NCBI GenBank assembly: GCA_036562635.1
Contig: DATCJU010000041.1
Span: 1-31,793, forward strand
Length of the DNA stretch: 31,793 bases
Direction: 5' to 3'
DNA from: DATCJU01 sp036562635
GTDB taxonomy: Bacteria > Actinomycetota > Actinomycetes > Mycobacteriales > Pseudonocardiaceae
The first letter of the stretch is position 1, and every line of letters starts with the position of its first letter. The notes under the pieces were generated by a model, which was not told where the DNA came from, made no database searches, and saw nothing but the letters and a program-made list of their open reading frames with translations. Shown here in pieces: positions 7,794 through 14,567 of the stretch. A program made the translations under genes and the position numbers.

Positions 7794-8939
7794 TCAGCGC
7801 AGGGCGCGAGCGGCGGGCAGCACGCTGGCGCACAGCAGGGGCAACAGCCCCAGGGCGAGTGGCAGCGAGGTGGCGTGGGCGAGGTTGCCGATCAGGGGCG
7901 GGCCGAGCAGGAACCCGACCCACCCGGTGGTGGCCACCGCGGCGATGGACTGGCCAGGGTGACTGCCCGGCACTCGGGCGGCGGCGCTGAACACCACCGG
8001 CACCATGCAGGCCAGGCCCACCCCGAGCGCGGCCAGCCCGACGAACGCGATCAGCGGGTGACCGACCAGCAGTGCGACCGCGAGCCCCACCGCGCCGAGG
8101 GCGGCCAGGGTGCGGATCAGGGTGCGCTCGCCGAAGCGCTGCACCCACCGGTCACCCAGTGCGCGACCGACGAACATGGACATGGCGAAGACCGCGTAGG
8201 CCGCCCCCGCCACCTGGGCGGGCGCCTGGAGGGACTCCCGCAGGTACAGCACGGACCAGTCGGCGGCCGCGCCCTCGCACAGCAGGGCGGTGAAGCCGAT
8301 CCAGGCCAGCACCAGCAGGCCGGGCTGTCGCCAGGGCAGGGCGAAGTGCTGCCCCGGTTCGGCCTGGTCTCCGTCCCGCATGCAGCGCACGAGCAGCGGG
8401 GCGACCAGGACGATCAGTGCGCCCAGGACCGCGAGTTCCTGGAGCAGGGTGACTCCGGCGCCCAGGGCCAGTGCCCCCACTCCGGCGCCCAGGAACGCGC
8501 CCAGGCTCCACCAGGCGTGAAAGCTGGACATGATCGGCCGGCCGTACTCGCGTTCCACCGTGACGGCCTGGGTGTTCATCGCCATGTCGGCGGTGCTCTG
8601 GAACGCTCCCCACACGGCCAGGGCGGCGAACAGCTGCCCGCCCGAGCCGACCAGACCGAGCAGCGGGCCGGTCAGGGCGTAGGCGATCAGGCCGGCCAGG
8701 ACGACCTTGCGGCTGCCCCAGCGGGCCAGGACGAAGCCCACCACCAGCATCGCCGCCATCGAGCCCGTCGGGGCGCCCAGCAGAGCCAGGCCCAGGGCGC
8801 CCTCGTGCAGACCCAGTGCGGTCTTGACCTCCGGCACGTAGGGGGTCCAGGCCGCGAACAGGGCGGCGTGCAGGGCGAAGACCGTGCTGGTGGCGATGCG
8901 GGCGGTACGCGAGGAAGGGATGGTGAGCCGGTCAGACAA
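7794..8939 (-). CDS. MFS transporter (YbjJ-like)
   Basis: A 381-residue major-facilitator protein of about 12 transmembrane helices. It has the ARWGSRKVVL loop 2-3 (motif A-like), WGAFQSTADMAMNTQAV in helix 4 and the SSFHAWWSLGAFLGAGVGA stretch seen in YbjJ-type carriers. The start is TTG at 8939: no ATG or GTG lies near the expected N-terminus, and GGAGG stands six bases upstream, inside the 3' end of the deoR-type gene. The reading frames overlap by eight bases, so translation is probably coupled. Co-expression with a DeoR regulator and divergence from a sugar-phosphate SIS gene suggest sugar or amino-sugar export or import, but MFS substrates cannot be inferred reliably. Confidence 0.88.
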   Translation of the reverse strand: MSDRLTIPSSRTARIATSTVFALHAALFAAWTPYVPEVKTALGLHEGALGLALLGAPTGSMAAMLVVGFVLARWGSRKVVLAGLIAYALTGPLLGLVGSGGQLFAALAVWGAFQSTADMAMNTQAVTVEREYGRPIMSSFHAWWSLGAFLGAGVGALALGAGVTLLQELAVLGALIVLVAPLLVRCMRDGDQAEPGQHFALPWRQPGLLVLAWIGFTALLCEGAAADWSVLYLRESLQAPAQVAGAAYAVFAMSMFVGRALGDRWVQRFGERTLIRTLAALGAVGLAVALLVGHPLIAFVGLAALGVGLACMVPVVFSAAARVPGSHPGQSIAAVATTGWVGFLLGPPLIGNLAHATSLPLALGLLPLLCASVLPAARALR

Positions 8940-9687
8940 GGTGGACCTCCACGCCGGCGTCGCGCAGCCGGGTGATCTCGTCCTGGGGGGCGTCGGTGTC
9001 GGTGACCAGGGTGTGCACCGTGTCGACGGGGCAGACCCGTCCGAAGGCGGTGCGACCGAACTTGGAGCTGTCGGTGACTGCGATCACGCGGCGTGCCGCG
9101 GTCAGTGCGGCCCGCTTGACCTGGGCCTCGGCCAGGTCGTAGGCGGTGACGCCGTCGGCGGTGGTGATACCGCAACAGCTGAGCACGAAGGTGTCCACCC
9201 GCAGCCGGTCCAGGGCCTGTTCGGCGAGTGGTCCCACCATGGTCAGTTCTCCGGGGCGCAGGTCGCCGCCGGGCAGGACGAGTCGAGCCCGGCCACCGCC
9301 GGCCAGGGCCCAGGCCGCGTGCAGGGACAGCGGCAGCACGGTGACCGGCCGGTCGGCCAGCAGTGTGGCCAGTTCCAGGGTGGTGGTGCCGCTGTCCAGG
9401 ACGAGGGTCTCTCCGTCGTCGAGGAGCCCGGCTGCCGCGGTGGCGATGCGGCGCTTGGCGTCGAGGTGCTGGTGGCTGCGGGTCCCGAAGGGGATCGCCT
9501 CTCCGGCCAGGGTGCTGACCGCGCCACCGTGTACCCGGCGCAGCAGGCCGTCGCGTTCCAGATGGGCCAGGTCGCGGCGGATGGTCATTTCCGAGCAGCC
9601 GCTCTGCCGGGCGAGTGCGGTGACGGTGACCCGTCCCTGTTCGCGCAGGCCCTGGAGGATCATCTCCACCCGTTCCGAAAATTCCAC
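8932..9687 (-). CDS. DeoR/GlpR-family transcriptional regulator
   Basis: A 251-residue regulator. Residues 5-58 form the DeoR winged helix-turn-helix (VTVTALARQSGCSEMTIRRD, then RVHGGA). The effector domain carries VLDSGTTTLELA (96-107) and later DGVTAYDLAEAQVKRAAL and VTDSSKFGRTAFGRV, the sugar-phosphate-binding landmarks of the family. Members usually repress sugar genes and respond to a phosphosugar. GTG 9687 is chosen because it places the helix-turn-helix at the standard distance; the open frame runs far upstream but those codons are a shadow of the SIS gene. No strong ribosome-binding site is visible. The MFS gene overlaps its stop. The divergent SIS gene at 9862 is the likely target, with autoregulation. 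Confidence 0.88.
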   Translation of the reverse strand: MEFSERVEMILQGLREQGRVTVTALARQSGCSEMTIRRDLAHLERDGLLRRVHGGAVSTLAGEAIPFGTRSHQHLDAKRRIATAAAGLLDDGETLVLDSGTTTLELATLLADRPVTVLPLSLHAAWALAGGGRARLVLPGGDLRPGELTMVGPLAEQALDRLRVDTFVLSCCGITTADGVTAYDLAEAQVKRAALTAARRVIAVTDSSKFGRTAFGRVCPVDTVHTLVTDTDAPQDEITRLRDAGVEVHLV

Positions 9688-9720
9688 CTGTTCATTCGAG
9701 CAGGTTTGGTGTTCGAAAGG
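9686..9720. promoter_or_regulatory. Candidate DeoR operator at the deoR start
   Basis: ACCTG (9686-9690) and CAGGT (9701-9705) form an inverted repeat with a ten-base gap overlapping the deoR-type start codon. It encloses TGTTCATTCGAGCA (9689-9702), which resembles GlpR/DeoR half-site pairs (TGTTCG...CGAACA, from memory). A second TTCGAA palindrome is at 9712-9717. On the minus strand a TTGACA (-35-like) lies at 9777-9772, but no convincing -10 follows. Assignment to autoregulation is inference. Confidence 0.35.
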
Positions 9721-9825
9721 CAAGGGGTGGTGCCGTGTTCCCGGTGTGATCGGCGTCGGTCCCGCCGCCTCTGTCAACTTTTTTCCTGAATGTCGTCTGG
9801 ACGGTGACGTGGTGGCACCGGCAAA

Positions 9826-9841
9826 GTGGTATGGACCATTT
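9826..9841. promoter_or_regulatory. DasR-type (dre-like) operator before the SIS gene
   Basis: AGTGGTATGGACCATT at 9826-9841 has the perfect arms TGGT (9827-9830) and ACCA (9835-9838) around four bases. The Streptomyces dre consensus for the GlcNAc-responsive GntR regulator DasR is, from memory, A(G/C)TGGTCTAGACCA(G/C)T; this site matches 13 of 16 positions. It lies 20 bases before the ATG at 9862 and overlaps a -10-like TATGGA (9830-9835), so binding would block transcription. No dasR gene is in the window. Confidence 0.55.
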
Positions 9842-9861
9842 TCACGGCAAGGGGACGGAGC

Positions 9862-10599
9862 ATGACGACGGCGCAGACAAGGCACACCACGCACGGCGAC
9901 CAGGTGCGTGACCACCTGTCCCGGGTTGAGCAGCACAACGCCGCCGCCCTGGACGCCGCGGCCGACCTGCTGTTCACCGCCGTCCGACACGGTGGTCTGG
10001 TGCACACCGGCGGAGCCGGCCACTCCCTGGCTGCGGTGGCCGAGACGTTCTACCGGGCCGGTGGGCTGGCCTGCGTGCGCCCCCTCTACCACCCCGAACT
10101 GCTCCCCCTGCACGGTGCGGCCGCGAGCACCGCCGCCGAGCGGCGCACCGGCCTGGCCGCCCAGGTCCTGGACACTGCCGGACTGGGGGAACACGATGTG
10201 CTCGTGGTGTTCTCCACCTCCGGGGTCAACCCCTACCCGGTGGAGCTGGCCACACTGGCCCGCCAGGCCGGACGGCCGGTGATCGCCGTGACGTCGCCGG
10301 CGGTCACCGCGGCCGCACCACGCCGCGCACACAGCACCCTGGCCGAGCAGGCCGACATCGTGCTGGACACCCTCGTCGTACCCGGCGACGCCAGCTACCC
10401 CGCGGACCGGCCGGTCACCGCGCCGCTGTCCACCCTGGCCAACGTGCTGCTGTGGAACCTGCTGCTGGTACGGCTGACCGACCGCGCCGCGGCCGAGGGC
10501 GTGGAGCTTCCGCTGTGGCGCAGCTCCAACATGCCCGACGGGGACCGGACCAACGAGGACCTGGCCCAGCACTACCGCCGGCGCGTCCCCCAGCTGTGA
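9862..10599 (+). CDS. UPF0309-family SIS-domain sugar-phosphate protein (NagS-like)
   Basis: A 245-residue cytosolic protein with an N-terminal helical region and one SIS domain: VHTGGAGHS (47-55) and VVFSTSGVNPYPVELA (115-130) are the phosphosugar-binding loops. It matches the UPF0309 group. From memory, the Streptomyces coelicolor member SCO4393 has been studied as NagS, a DasR-controlled enzyme acting on N-acetylglucosamine-6-phosphate; I cannot check that here. The dre-like site just upstream fits that assignment. ATG 9862 follows GGGGACGGAG. It is divergent from the DeoR/MFS operon, suggesting two layers of control. It ends in a long hairpin shared with mshC. The exact reaction is uncertain; an isomerase or other phosphosugar enzyme remains possible. 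Confidence 0.85.
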   Translation: MTTAQTRHTTHGDQVRDHLSRVEQHNAAALDAAADLLFTAVRHGGLVHTGGAGHSLAAVAETFYRAGGLACVRPLYHPELLPLHGAAASTAAERRTGLAAQVLDTAGLGEHDVLVVFSTSGVNPYPVELATLARQAGRPVIAVTSPAVTAAAPRRAHSTLAEQADIVLDTLVVPGDASYPADRPVTAPLSTLANVLLWNLLLVRLTDRAAAEGVELPLWRSSNMPDGDRTNEDLAQHYRRRVPQL

Positions 10600-10626
10600 C
10601 CGCACTCTGGCGGGAACAGGACCGAG

Positions 10627-10686
10627 ACCGGGTGGTGCCTGGGGCACGAGCCGCCTGACGGACCCGCGCCCCAGGCACCACCCGGT
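10627..10686. terminator. Bidirectional terminator with a 19-bp perfect stem
   Basis: The 19 bases at 10627-10645 are the exact reverse complement of 10668-10686 (core GGTGGTGCCTGGGGC / GCCCCAGGCACCACC), with a 22-base loop. It fills the gap between the convergent stops of the SIS gene (10599) and mshC (10690), and so should terminate both. Confidence 0.85.
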
Positions 10687-10689
10687 CAG

Positions 10690-11928
10690 TCACAGCGCGA
10701 CGCCCAGGAGTGCGTCGACCGCGGTGCGTACCAGGGTGGGAGCCTCGGTGTCCCGGCCGCCCTCGGTCAGGGCCTGCTCCGCCCAGGCATCCACCGCGGC
10801 CAGGGCGCGAGGCGTGTCCAGGTCATCGGTGAGGTGGTCCCGCAGCCGCGCCACCACGTCCTCGGCCGACGGGCCGGCCGGCAGCGCCACCGCCTGCCGC
10901 CAGCGCGCCAGGCGGGCCTGCGCCGTCTGCAGCAGCTCGGCCGTCCAGGACCGGTCGGAACGGTAGTGGTCGGCCAACAGGGCCAGGCGGACCGCCATCG
11001 GGTCCACGCCGTCCCCACGCAGCCGGGAGACGAACACCAGGTTGCCCCGGGACTTGGACATCTTCTCGCCGTCCAACCCGATCATGCCGGTGTGGCAGTA
11101 GTGCCGGGCGAACGGGAACTGACCGGTGAGGGTCTCGGCGTGCGCGGCGCTGAACTCGTGGTGCGGGAAGATCAGATCCGAGCCGCCGCCCTGGACGTCG
11201 ATGCCGGTGCCCAGACGGTTCAGCGCGATCGCCGCGCACTCGATGTGCCAGCCGGGTCGGCCGGGGCCCAGCTCGGAGTCCCAGGACGGCTCCCCCTCCC
11301 GCGCGGCCCGCCACAGCAGGGCATCCAGCGGGTGCCGCTTGCCGGGGCGGTCGGGGTCCCCACCACGTTCGGCGAAGAACCGACGCATCGTCGGCTCGTC
11401 GTAGTTCGACTCGTAGCCGAACCGTCCCGAGGCCCGGTGGTCGAAGTAGACGTCCTTGTACTGCGGGTCGTCGACCCGGTAGGCGGCGCCGGCCGCCAAC
11501 AGCTTGGCCACCGCCTCGGCGATCTCGGGGATCGCCTCCACCGCGCCGACGTAGTCCCGGGGCGGCAGCACCCGCAGGGCTTCCATGTCCTCGCGGAACA
11601 GTGCGGTCTCCCGCATGCCGAGCACGACCCAGTCCTCGCCGTCGCGTTCGGCGCGCTCCAACAGGGGGTCGTCGATGTCGGTGACGTTCTGCACGTAGTG
11701 CACGTCGTGACCGGCGTCCAACCACAGTCGGTGCACCAGATCGAAGGCCAGGTACGTGGCGGCATGCCCCAGGTGGGTCGCGTCGTAGGGGGTGATTCCG
11801 CAGACGTACATCGTGGCCGTCGCTCCCGGCGCGGTCGGACGCACCTCGCCCGTGGCGGTGTCGTAGAGCCGGAGAGGACGAGGCGTGCCGGGCACGCGGG
11901 GCACCGGAACCGATGACCAGGACTGCAT
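10690..11928 (-). CDS. mshC: Cys:GlcN-Ins ligase of mycothiol biosynthesis (MshC)
   Basis: A 412-residue class I aminoacyl-tRNA-synthetase-like ligase that joins cysteine to 1-D-myo-inosityl-2-amino-2-deoxy-glucopyranoside using ATP, the penultimate step to mycothiol. It has YVCGITPYDATHLGHAATY with the zinc ligand Cys43 and the HxGH motif (His52-His55), WHIECA (Cys231), PHHE (His256-257) and KMSKS (289-293). The start LYDTATGEVRPTAPG and the length are typical of MshC rather than cysteinyl-tRNA synthetase, which is longer and carries a C-terminal tRNA-binding part. The ATG at 11928 has no ribosome-binding site but lies seven bases behind TAGGGT, indicating a leaderless mRNA. The usual neighbours (SCO1664 family, DUF3090) are about 7 kb away at 18850-20221. 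Confidence 0.96.
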   Translation of the reverse strand: MQSWSSVPVPRVPGTPRPLRLYDTATGEVRPTAPGATATMYVCGITPYDATHLGHAATYLAFDLVHRLWLDAGHDVHYVQNVTDIDDPLLERAERDGEDWVVLGMRETALFREDMEALRVLPPRDYVGAVEAIPEIAEAVAKLLAAGAAYRVDDPQYKDVYFDHRASGRFGYESNYDEPTMRRFFAERGGDPDRPGKRHPLDALLWRAAREGEPSWDSELGPGRPGWHIECAAIALNRLGTGIDVQGGGSDLIFPHHEFSAAHAETLTGQFPFARHYCHTGMIGLDGEKMSKSRGNLVFVSRLRGDGVDPMAVRLALLADHYRSDRSWTAELLQTAQARLARWRQAVALPAGPSAEDVVARLRDHLTDDLDTPRALAAVDAWAEQALTEGGRDTEAPTLVRTAVDALLGVAL

Positions 11929-11935
11929 GAGACCG

Positions 11936-11941
11936 ACCCTA
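11936..11941 (-). promoter_or_regulatory. -10 box TAGGGT of leaderless mshC
   Basis: On the minus strand TAGGGT ends exactly seven bases before the mshC ATG. The spacing is identical to that of the permease (6524) and the S9 peptidase (20494). No Shine-Dalgarno sequence is present, so initiation at or next to the ATG is expected. Confidence 0.65.
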
Positions 11942-12041
11942 GTTGCCCAGCCGACGCCGACGGCGCCCGGGCGGACACCTCACGGCCTCAGACCGGTCAC
12001 GGATCGGCCCACGCGCAGGTCGGCCCCGTGGACGCCCGTGA

Positions 12042-12467
12042 TCACACCAGCGTGGCGTCCAGGGTGATTGTGGTGCCGGTCAACGCCTGGCTGACCGGAC
12101 AGTTCTTCTTGGCCTGCTCGGCGGTCGCGGCGAACTCCTCCGGGGTCATACCGGGCACCTGGCCCCGCACGGTCAGATGGATACCGGTGATCCCGGCTCC
12201 CGGCTGGAAGGTCACGTCGGCCTGGGTGTCCAGGGCGCGCGGCGGCGACCCCGCCTGGGCCAGGGCGTGGGACAACGCCATGGAGAAACACGCCGAGTGC
12301 GCCGCGGCGATCAGCTCCTCCGGGCTGGTGCGACCCTCGGGCTGTTCGGTACGGGAGGCCCAGGTGACGTCGTAGGTGCCCAGCCGTGAGGAGTTCAGCG
12401 TCACCTTCCCCCGCCCGTCGAGCAGGTTTCCTTCCCAGTGGGTGTGGGCCGTACGCGTGGTGGCCAT
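12042..12467 (-). CDS. osmC: OsmC-family peroxide reductase
   Basis: A 141-residue OsmC/Ohr-family thiol peroxidase that reduces organic or hydrogen peroxides in the cytosol. The two active-site cysteines are visible: Cys60 in SPEELIAAAHSACFSMAL and Cys123 in KKNCPVSQAL. The N-terminal TRTAHTHWEGNLLDGRGKVTL is typical of the OsmC branch rather than Ohr. ATG 12467 is preferred to the upstream in-frame GTG (12521) because GGGAG precedes it and families start at this point. It lies downstream of the VWA gene by 141 bases and upstream of mshC by 113 bases on the same strand; mshC has its own promoter. Closeness to mycothiol synthesis fits a redox role. Confidence 0.92.
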   Translation of the reverse strand: MATTRTAHTHWEGNLLDGRGKVTLNSSRLGTYDVTWASRTEQPEGRTSPEELIAAAHSACFSMALSHALAQAGSPPRALDTQADVTFQPGAGITGIHLTVRGQVPGMTPEEFAATAEQAKKNCPVSQALTGTTITLDATLV

Positions 12468-12521
12468 CTCGGCGACTCCCGTGTTCGGACGAACCAGCAG
12501 GGACAGGTCCCATCCGACCAC

Positions 12522-12539
12522 GGGCCGGCCGGGCCGGCC
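12522..12539. repeat. Tandem palindromic GGGCCGGCC repeat
   Basis: GGGCCGGCC occurs twice head to tail in the gap between the VWA gene stop (12609) and the osmC start (12467). Each copy contains the palindrome GGCCGGCC, so the RNA could fold into a short G+C-only hairpin. It may act as a weak terminator for the MoxR/VWA transcript, but this is not certain. Confidence 0.4.
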
Positions 12540-12608
12540 ACTCGCCGCGCACCGGCTGCATCCTTCCGAGGCAACCGCCTCCCCGGCGTCCCTGTCGAAC
12601 CGCCCCGG

Positions 12609-14567
12609 TCAGCGGCGCCGGCTGCGCAGGTAGTCGCTGATCACCGCCGCGCCCAGGCCGTCCAGGGTAGGGGCGACCACCCGACCCCGACCCCGGCGGG
12701 CGATCAGGTCAACGAACGCCGCCAGACGCGGATCGTCCCCGAGCATGAACACGGTGACCGACGCGCCCATGCGAGCCAGTGCGTCCACCTCCGCCAGGGT
12801 GCGTTGCACTGTCTCCGGCAGTGGCGGGTAGTTGAACACCGCCTCGGCGTCGGCCTCCAGGTGCGCGGTGGGTTCCCCGTCGGTGATCACCAGCACCACC
12901 GGCTGGGCCTGGGGGTGTCGCCGCAGGTGGCGCCCGGCCAGCAGCAGGGCGTGGTGCAGGTTGGTGCCCTGTTCCCAGGCACCCTCCAGCGCGGTCAGCT
13001 CCCCGATGTCCACGGTGGACGCGTACCGACCGAAGGTGATCAGCTCCAGGGCGTCGGACCGGTAGCGGGTGCGCACCAGGTGGTGCAGGGCCAGCGCCGT
13101 GCGTTTCATCGGCACCCACCGGCCGTCCTGCACCATCGACCAGGAGGTGTCCACACACAGTGCCACGGCGGCCCGGGCACGTTGCTCGGTCTCGAGCACC
13201 TCCACGTCCTCCACCACCAGCAGGGGGCCCTTTCCGCCGGTGGCGGCGCGGCGCAGCACCCCGTTGGCCACCGTGCGGGCCACGTCCCACGGCTCGGAGT
13301 CCCCGAACTGCCAGGGCCGGGAGGTGCCGGTGGGCTCGCCGGCCGCTCCGGCGCGTGCGGCGTCCCGCTCGCCGCGGGGTGAGCGGAGCTGGTCCACCAC
13401 CGCGCGCAGCGCGGTCTCACCCAGCCGGCGCAGTGCCTTGGGGGTCAGGCGCAACCCACCCTCCGGGGCACGTTCCAGCACGCCCTGTCGCTGCAGTTCG
13501 CGTTCCAGCTCGGCCAGGCGCTGCAGGTCCACCCGGGCCTGATCCCCCAGGTGCTGGGTCAGGGTGTCCAGGTCGACGTCCTCCAGGCGGGCTCCCGGGT
13601 AGGCCTGGCTGAGCTGTTCGGCCAGCCGGTCCAGCTCCCCCAGCTCCTCCAGCGCCGCGGTGGCCTCGGCCAGGCCCAGCGGCTGTTGTCCCCGGAAGTT
13701 GGCCCGCCCGGTCCAGTCCTGGTCCGGGCGCAGCGCCTGCAGTTGCGCGTCCAACAGCGCGACCTGCTCGGCCAGACGGGGGTCGCCGAAGGCCTGTTGC
13801 ATCAGCTCGGCCAGTTCGGCGCGTTGCTCGGCGGACAGGGAGTTCATCAGGCGCTGCGCCGCCGCGGCGCGGGCGGCCAGCAGATCCACCAACTCCTCGA
13901 CGGTGCGGGGGTTCTCCGGGAAGTACTCCCCGTACCGGCGCATGAACTGCTCGAACCGCTGCGGGGTGTCGGGGTCCCCGCGGGTGTGCGCGGCCAGCAG
14001 CTCGTTGAGCTCGGTGAGCATCCGTCGGATCTGCTCGACGTCGGCCGGTGTGGTGCTGCGCAGCGCGTCGGTCAGGCCACGGAAGCGCTGCTGCAGCACC
14101 TGGTTGCCCAGCAGCTGCTGGATCTCGGCGTAGTCCTGGCGGGCCTCGGTGGACCGCCAGTCGTAGGAGGCCAGCTCCCGCACCGCACCTCCGGTGTCAC
14201 TGGGCAGCGCGTCCAGGGCCAGCTCCCGGAACCGGGCGTCCTCGCTGGGGTCCCGGGCCAGGGTCTCCCGTTCCCGACGCAACGCCCGCTCCAGCAGGCG
14301 CTGCACCTCGGTCAGGGTGCCGTCGAGCCGGTTCCGGCGCTGCAGTTGGCTGCGGCGCTGCCACACCTGGCGGAGCAGGTCGTCCAGGCCGCGGGTGCCG
14401 GGCAGTCCCCGGCGCAGCAGCTCGCGCAGCGCGGCCTGGGGTGAGGAACCCTCCATCACCTCCCGGCCGAGCTCCTCCACGGCCTCCCGCAGGTCCACCG
14501 GTGGGGCCAGTGGATCGGGGCCGCCGTGCCAGGGGCCGTAACGGTAGCGACGGGACGGACTGGTCAT
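12609..14567 (-). CDS. VWA-domain protein paired with a MoxR-type ATPase
   Basis: A 652-residue cytosolic protein. Residues 1-400 are long, highly charged helices rich in Leu, Arg, Glu and Gln, probably a helical or coiled-coil scaffold. Residues about 462-650 are a von Willebrand A domain with an intact MIDAS metal site: DTSWS (473-477), Thr535 in QGTNLHHA, and Asp563 in VITDGEPTAH. MoxR/VWA pairs act as AAA+ chaperone-like machines that insert cofactors or remodel protein complexes; the client here is unknown. The ATG overlaps the ATPase stop codon as ATGA, so the two are translated together. The layout resembles magnesium/cobalt-chelatase subunit pairs, but no porphyrin or cobalamin gene is nearby. 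Confidence 0.9.
   Translation of the reverse strand: MTSPSRRYRYGPWHGGPDPLAPPVDLREAVEELGREVMEGSSPQAALRELLRRGLPGTRGLDDLLRQVWQRRSQLQRRNRLDGTLTEVQRLLERALRRERETLARDPSEDARFRELALDALPSDTGGAVRELASYDWRSTEARQDYAEIQQLLGNQVLQQRFRGLTDALRSTTPADVEQIRRMLTELNELLAAHTRGDPDTPQRFEQFMRRYGEYFPENPRTVEELVDLLAARAAAAQRLMNSLSAEQRAELAELMQQAFGDPRLAEQVALLDAQLQALRPDQDWTGRANFRGQQPLGLAEATAALEELGELDRLAEQLSQAYPGARLEDVDLDTLTQHLGDQARVDLQRLAELERELQRQGVLERAPEGGLRLTPKALRRLGETALRAVVDQLRSPRGERDAARAGAAGEPTGTSRPWQFGDSEPWDVARTVANGVLRRAATGGKGPLLVVEDVEVLETEQRARAAVALCVDTSWSMVQDGRWVPMKRTALALHHLVRTRYRSDALELITFGRYASTVDIGELTALEGAWEQGTNLHHALLLAGRHLRRHPQAQPVVLVITDGEPTAHLEADAEAVFNYPPLPETVQRTLAEVDALARMGASVTVFMLGDDPRLAAFVDLIARRGRGRVVAPTLDGLGAAVISDYLRSRRR

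Noticed and set aside
9688..10647. Upstream extension of the deoR frame on the minus strand
   Set aside because: It is antisense to the SIS gene and would displace the helix-turn-helix from its normal N-terminal place.
10690..11928. Cysteinyl-tRNA synthetase
   Set aside because: The length (412) and the N-terminal LYDTATGEVRPTAPG signature match MshC; the C-terminal tRNA-binding extension is absent.
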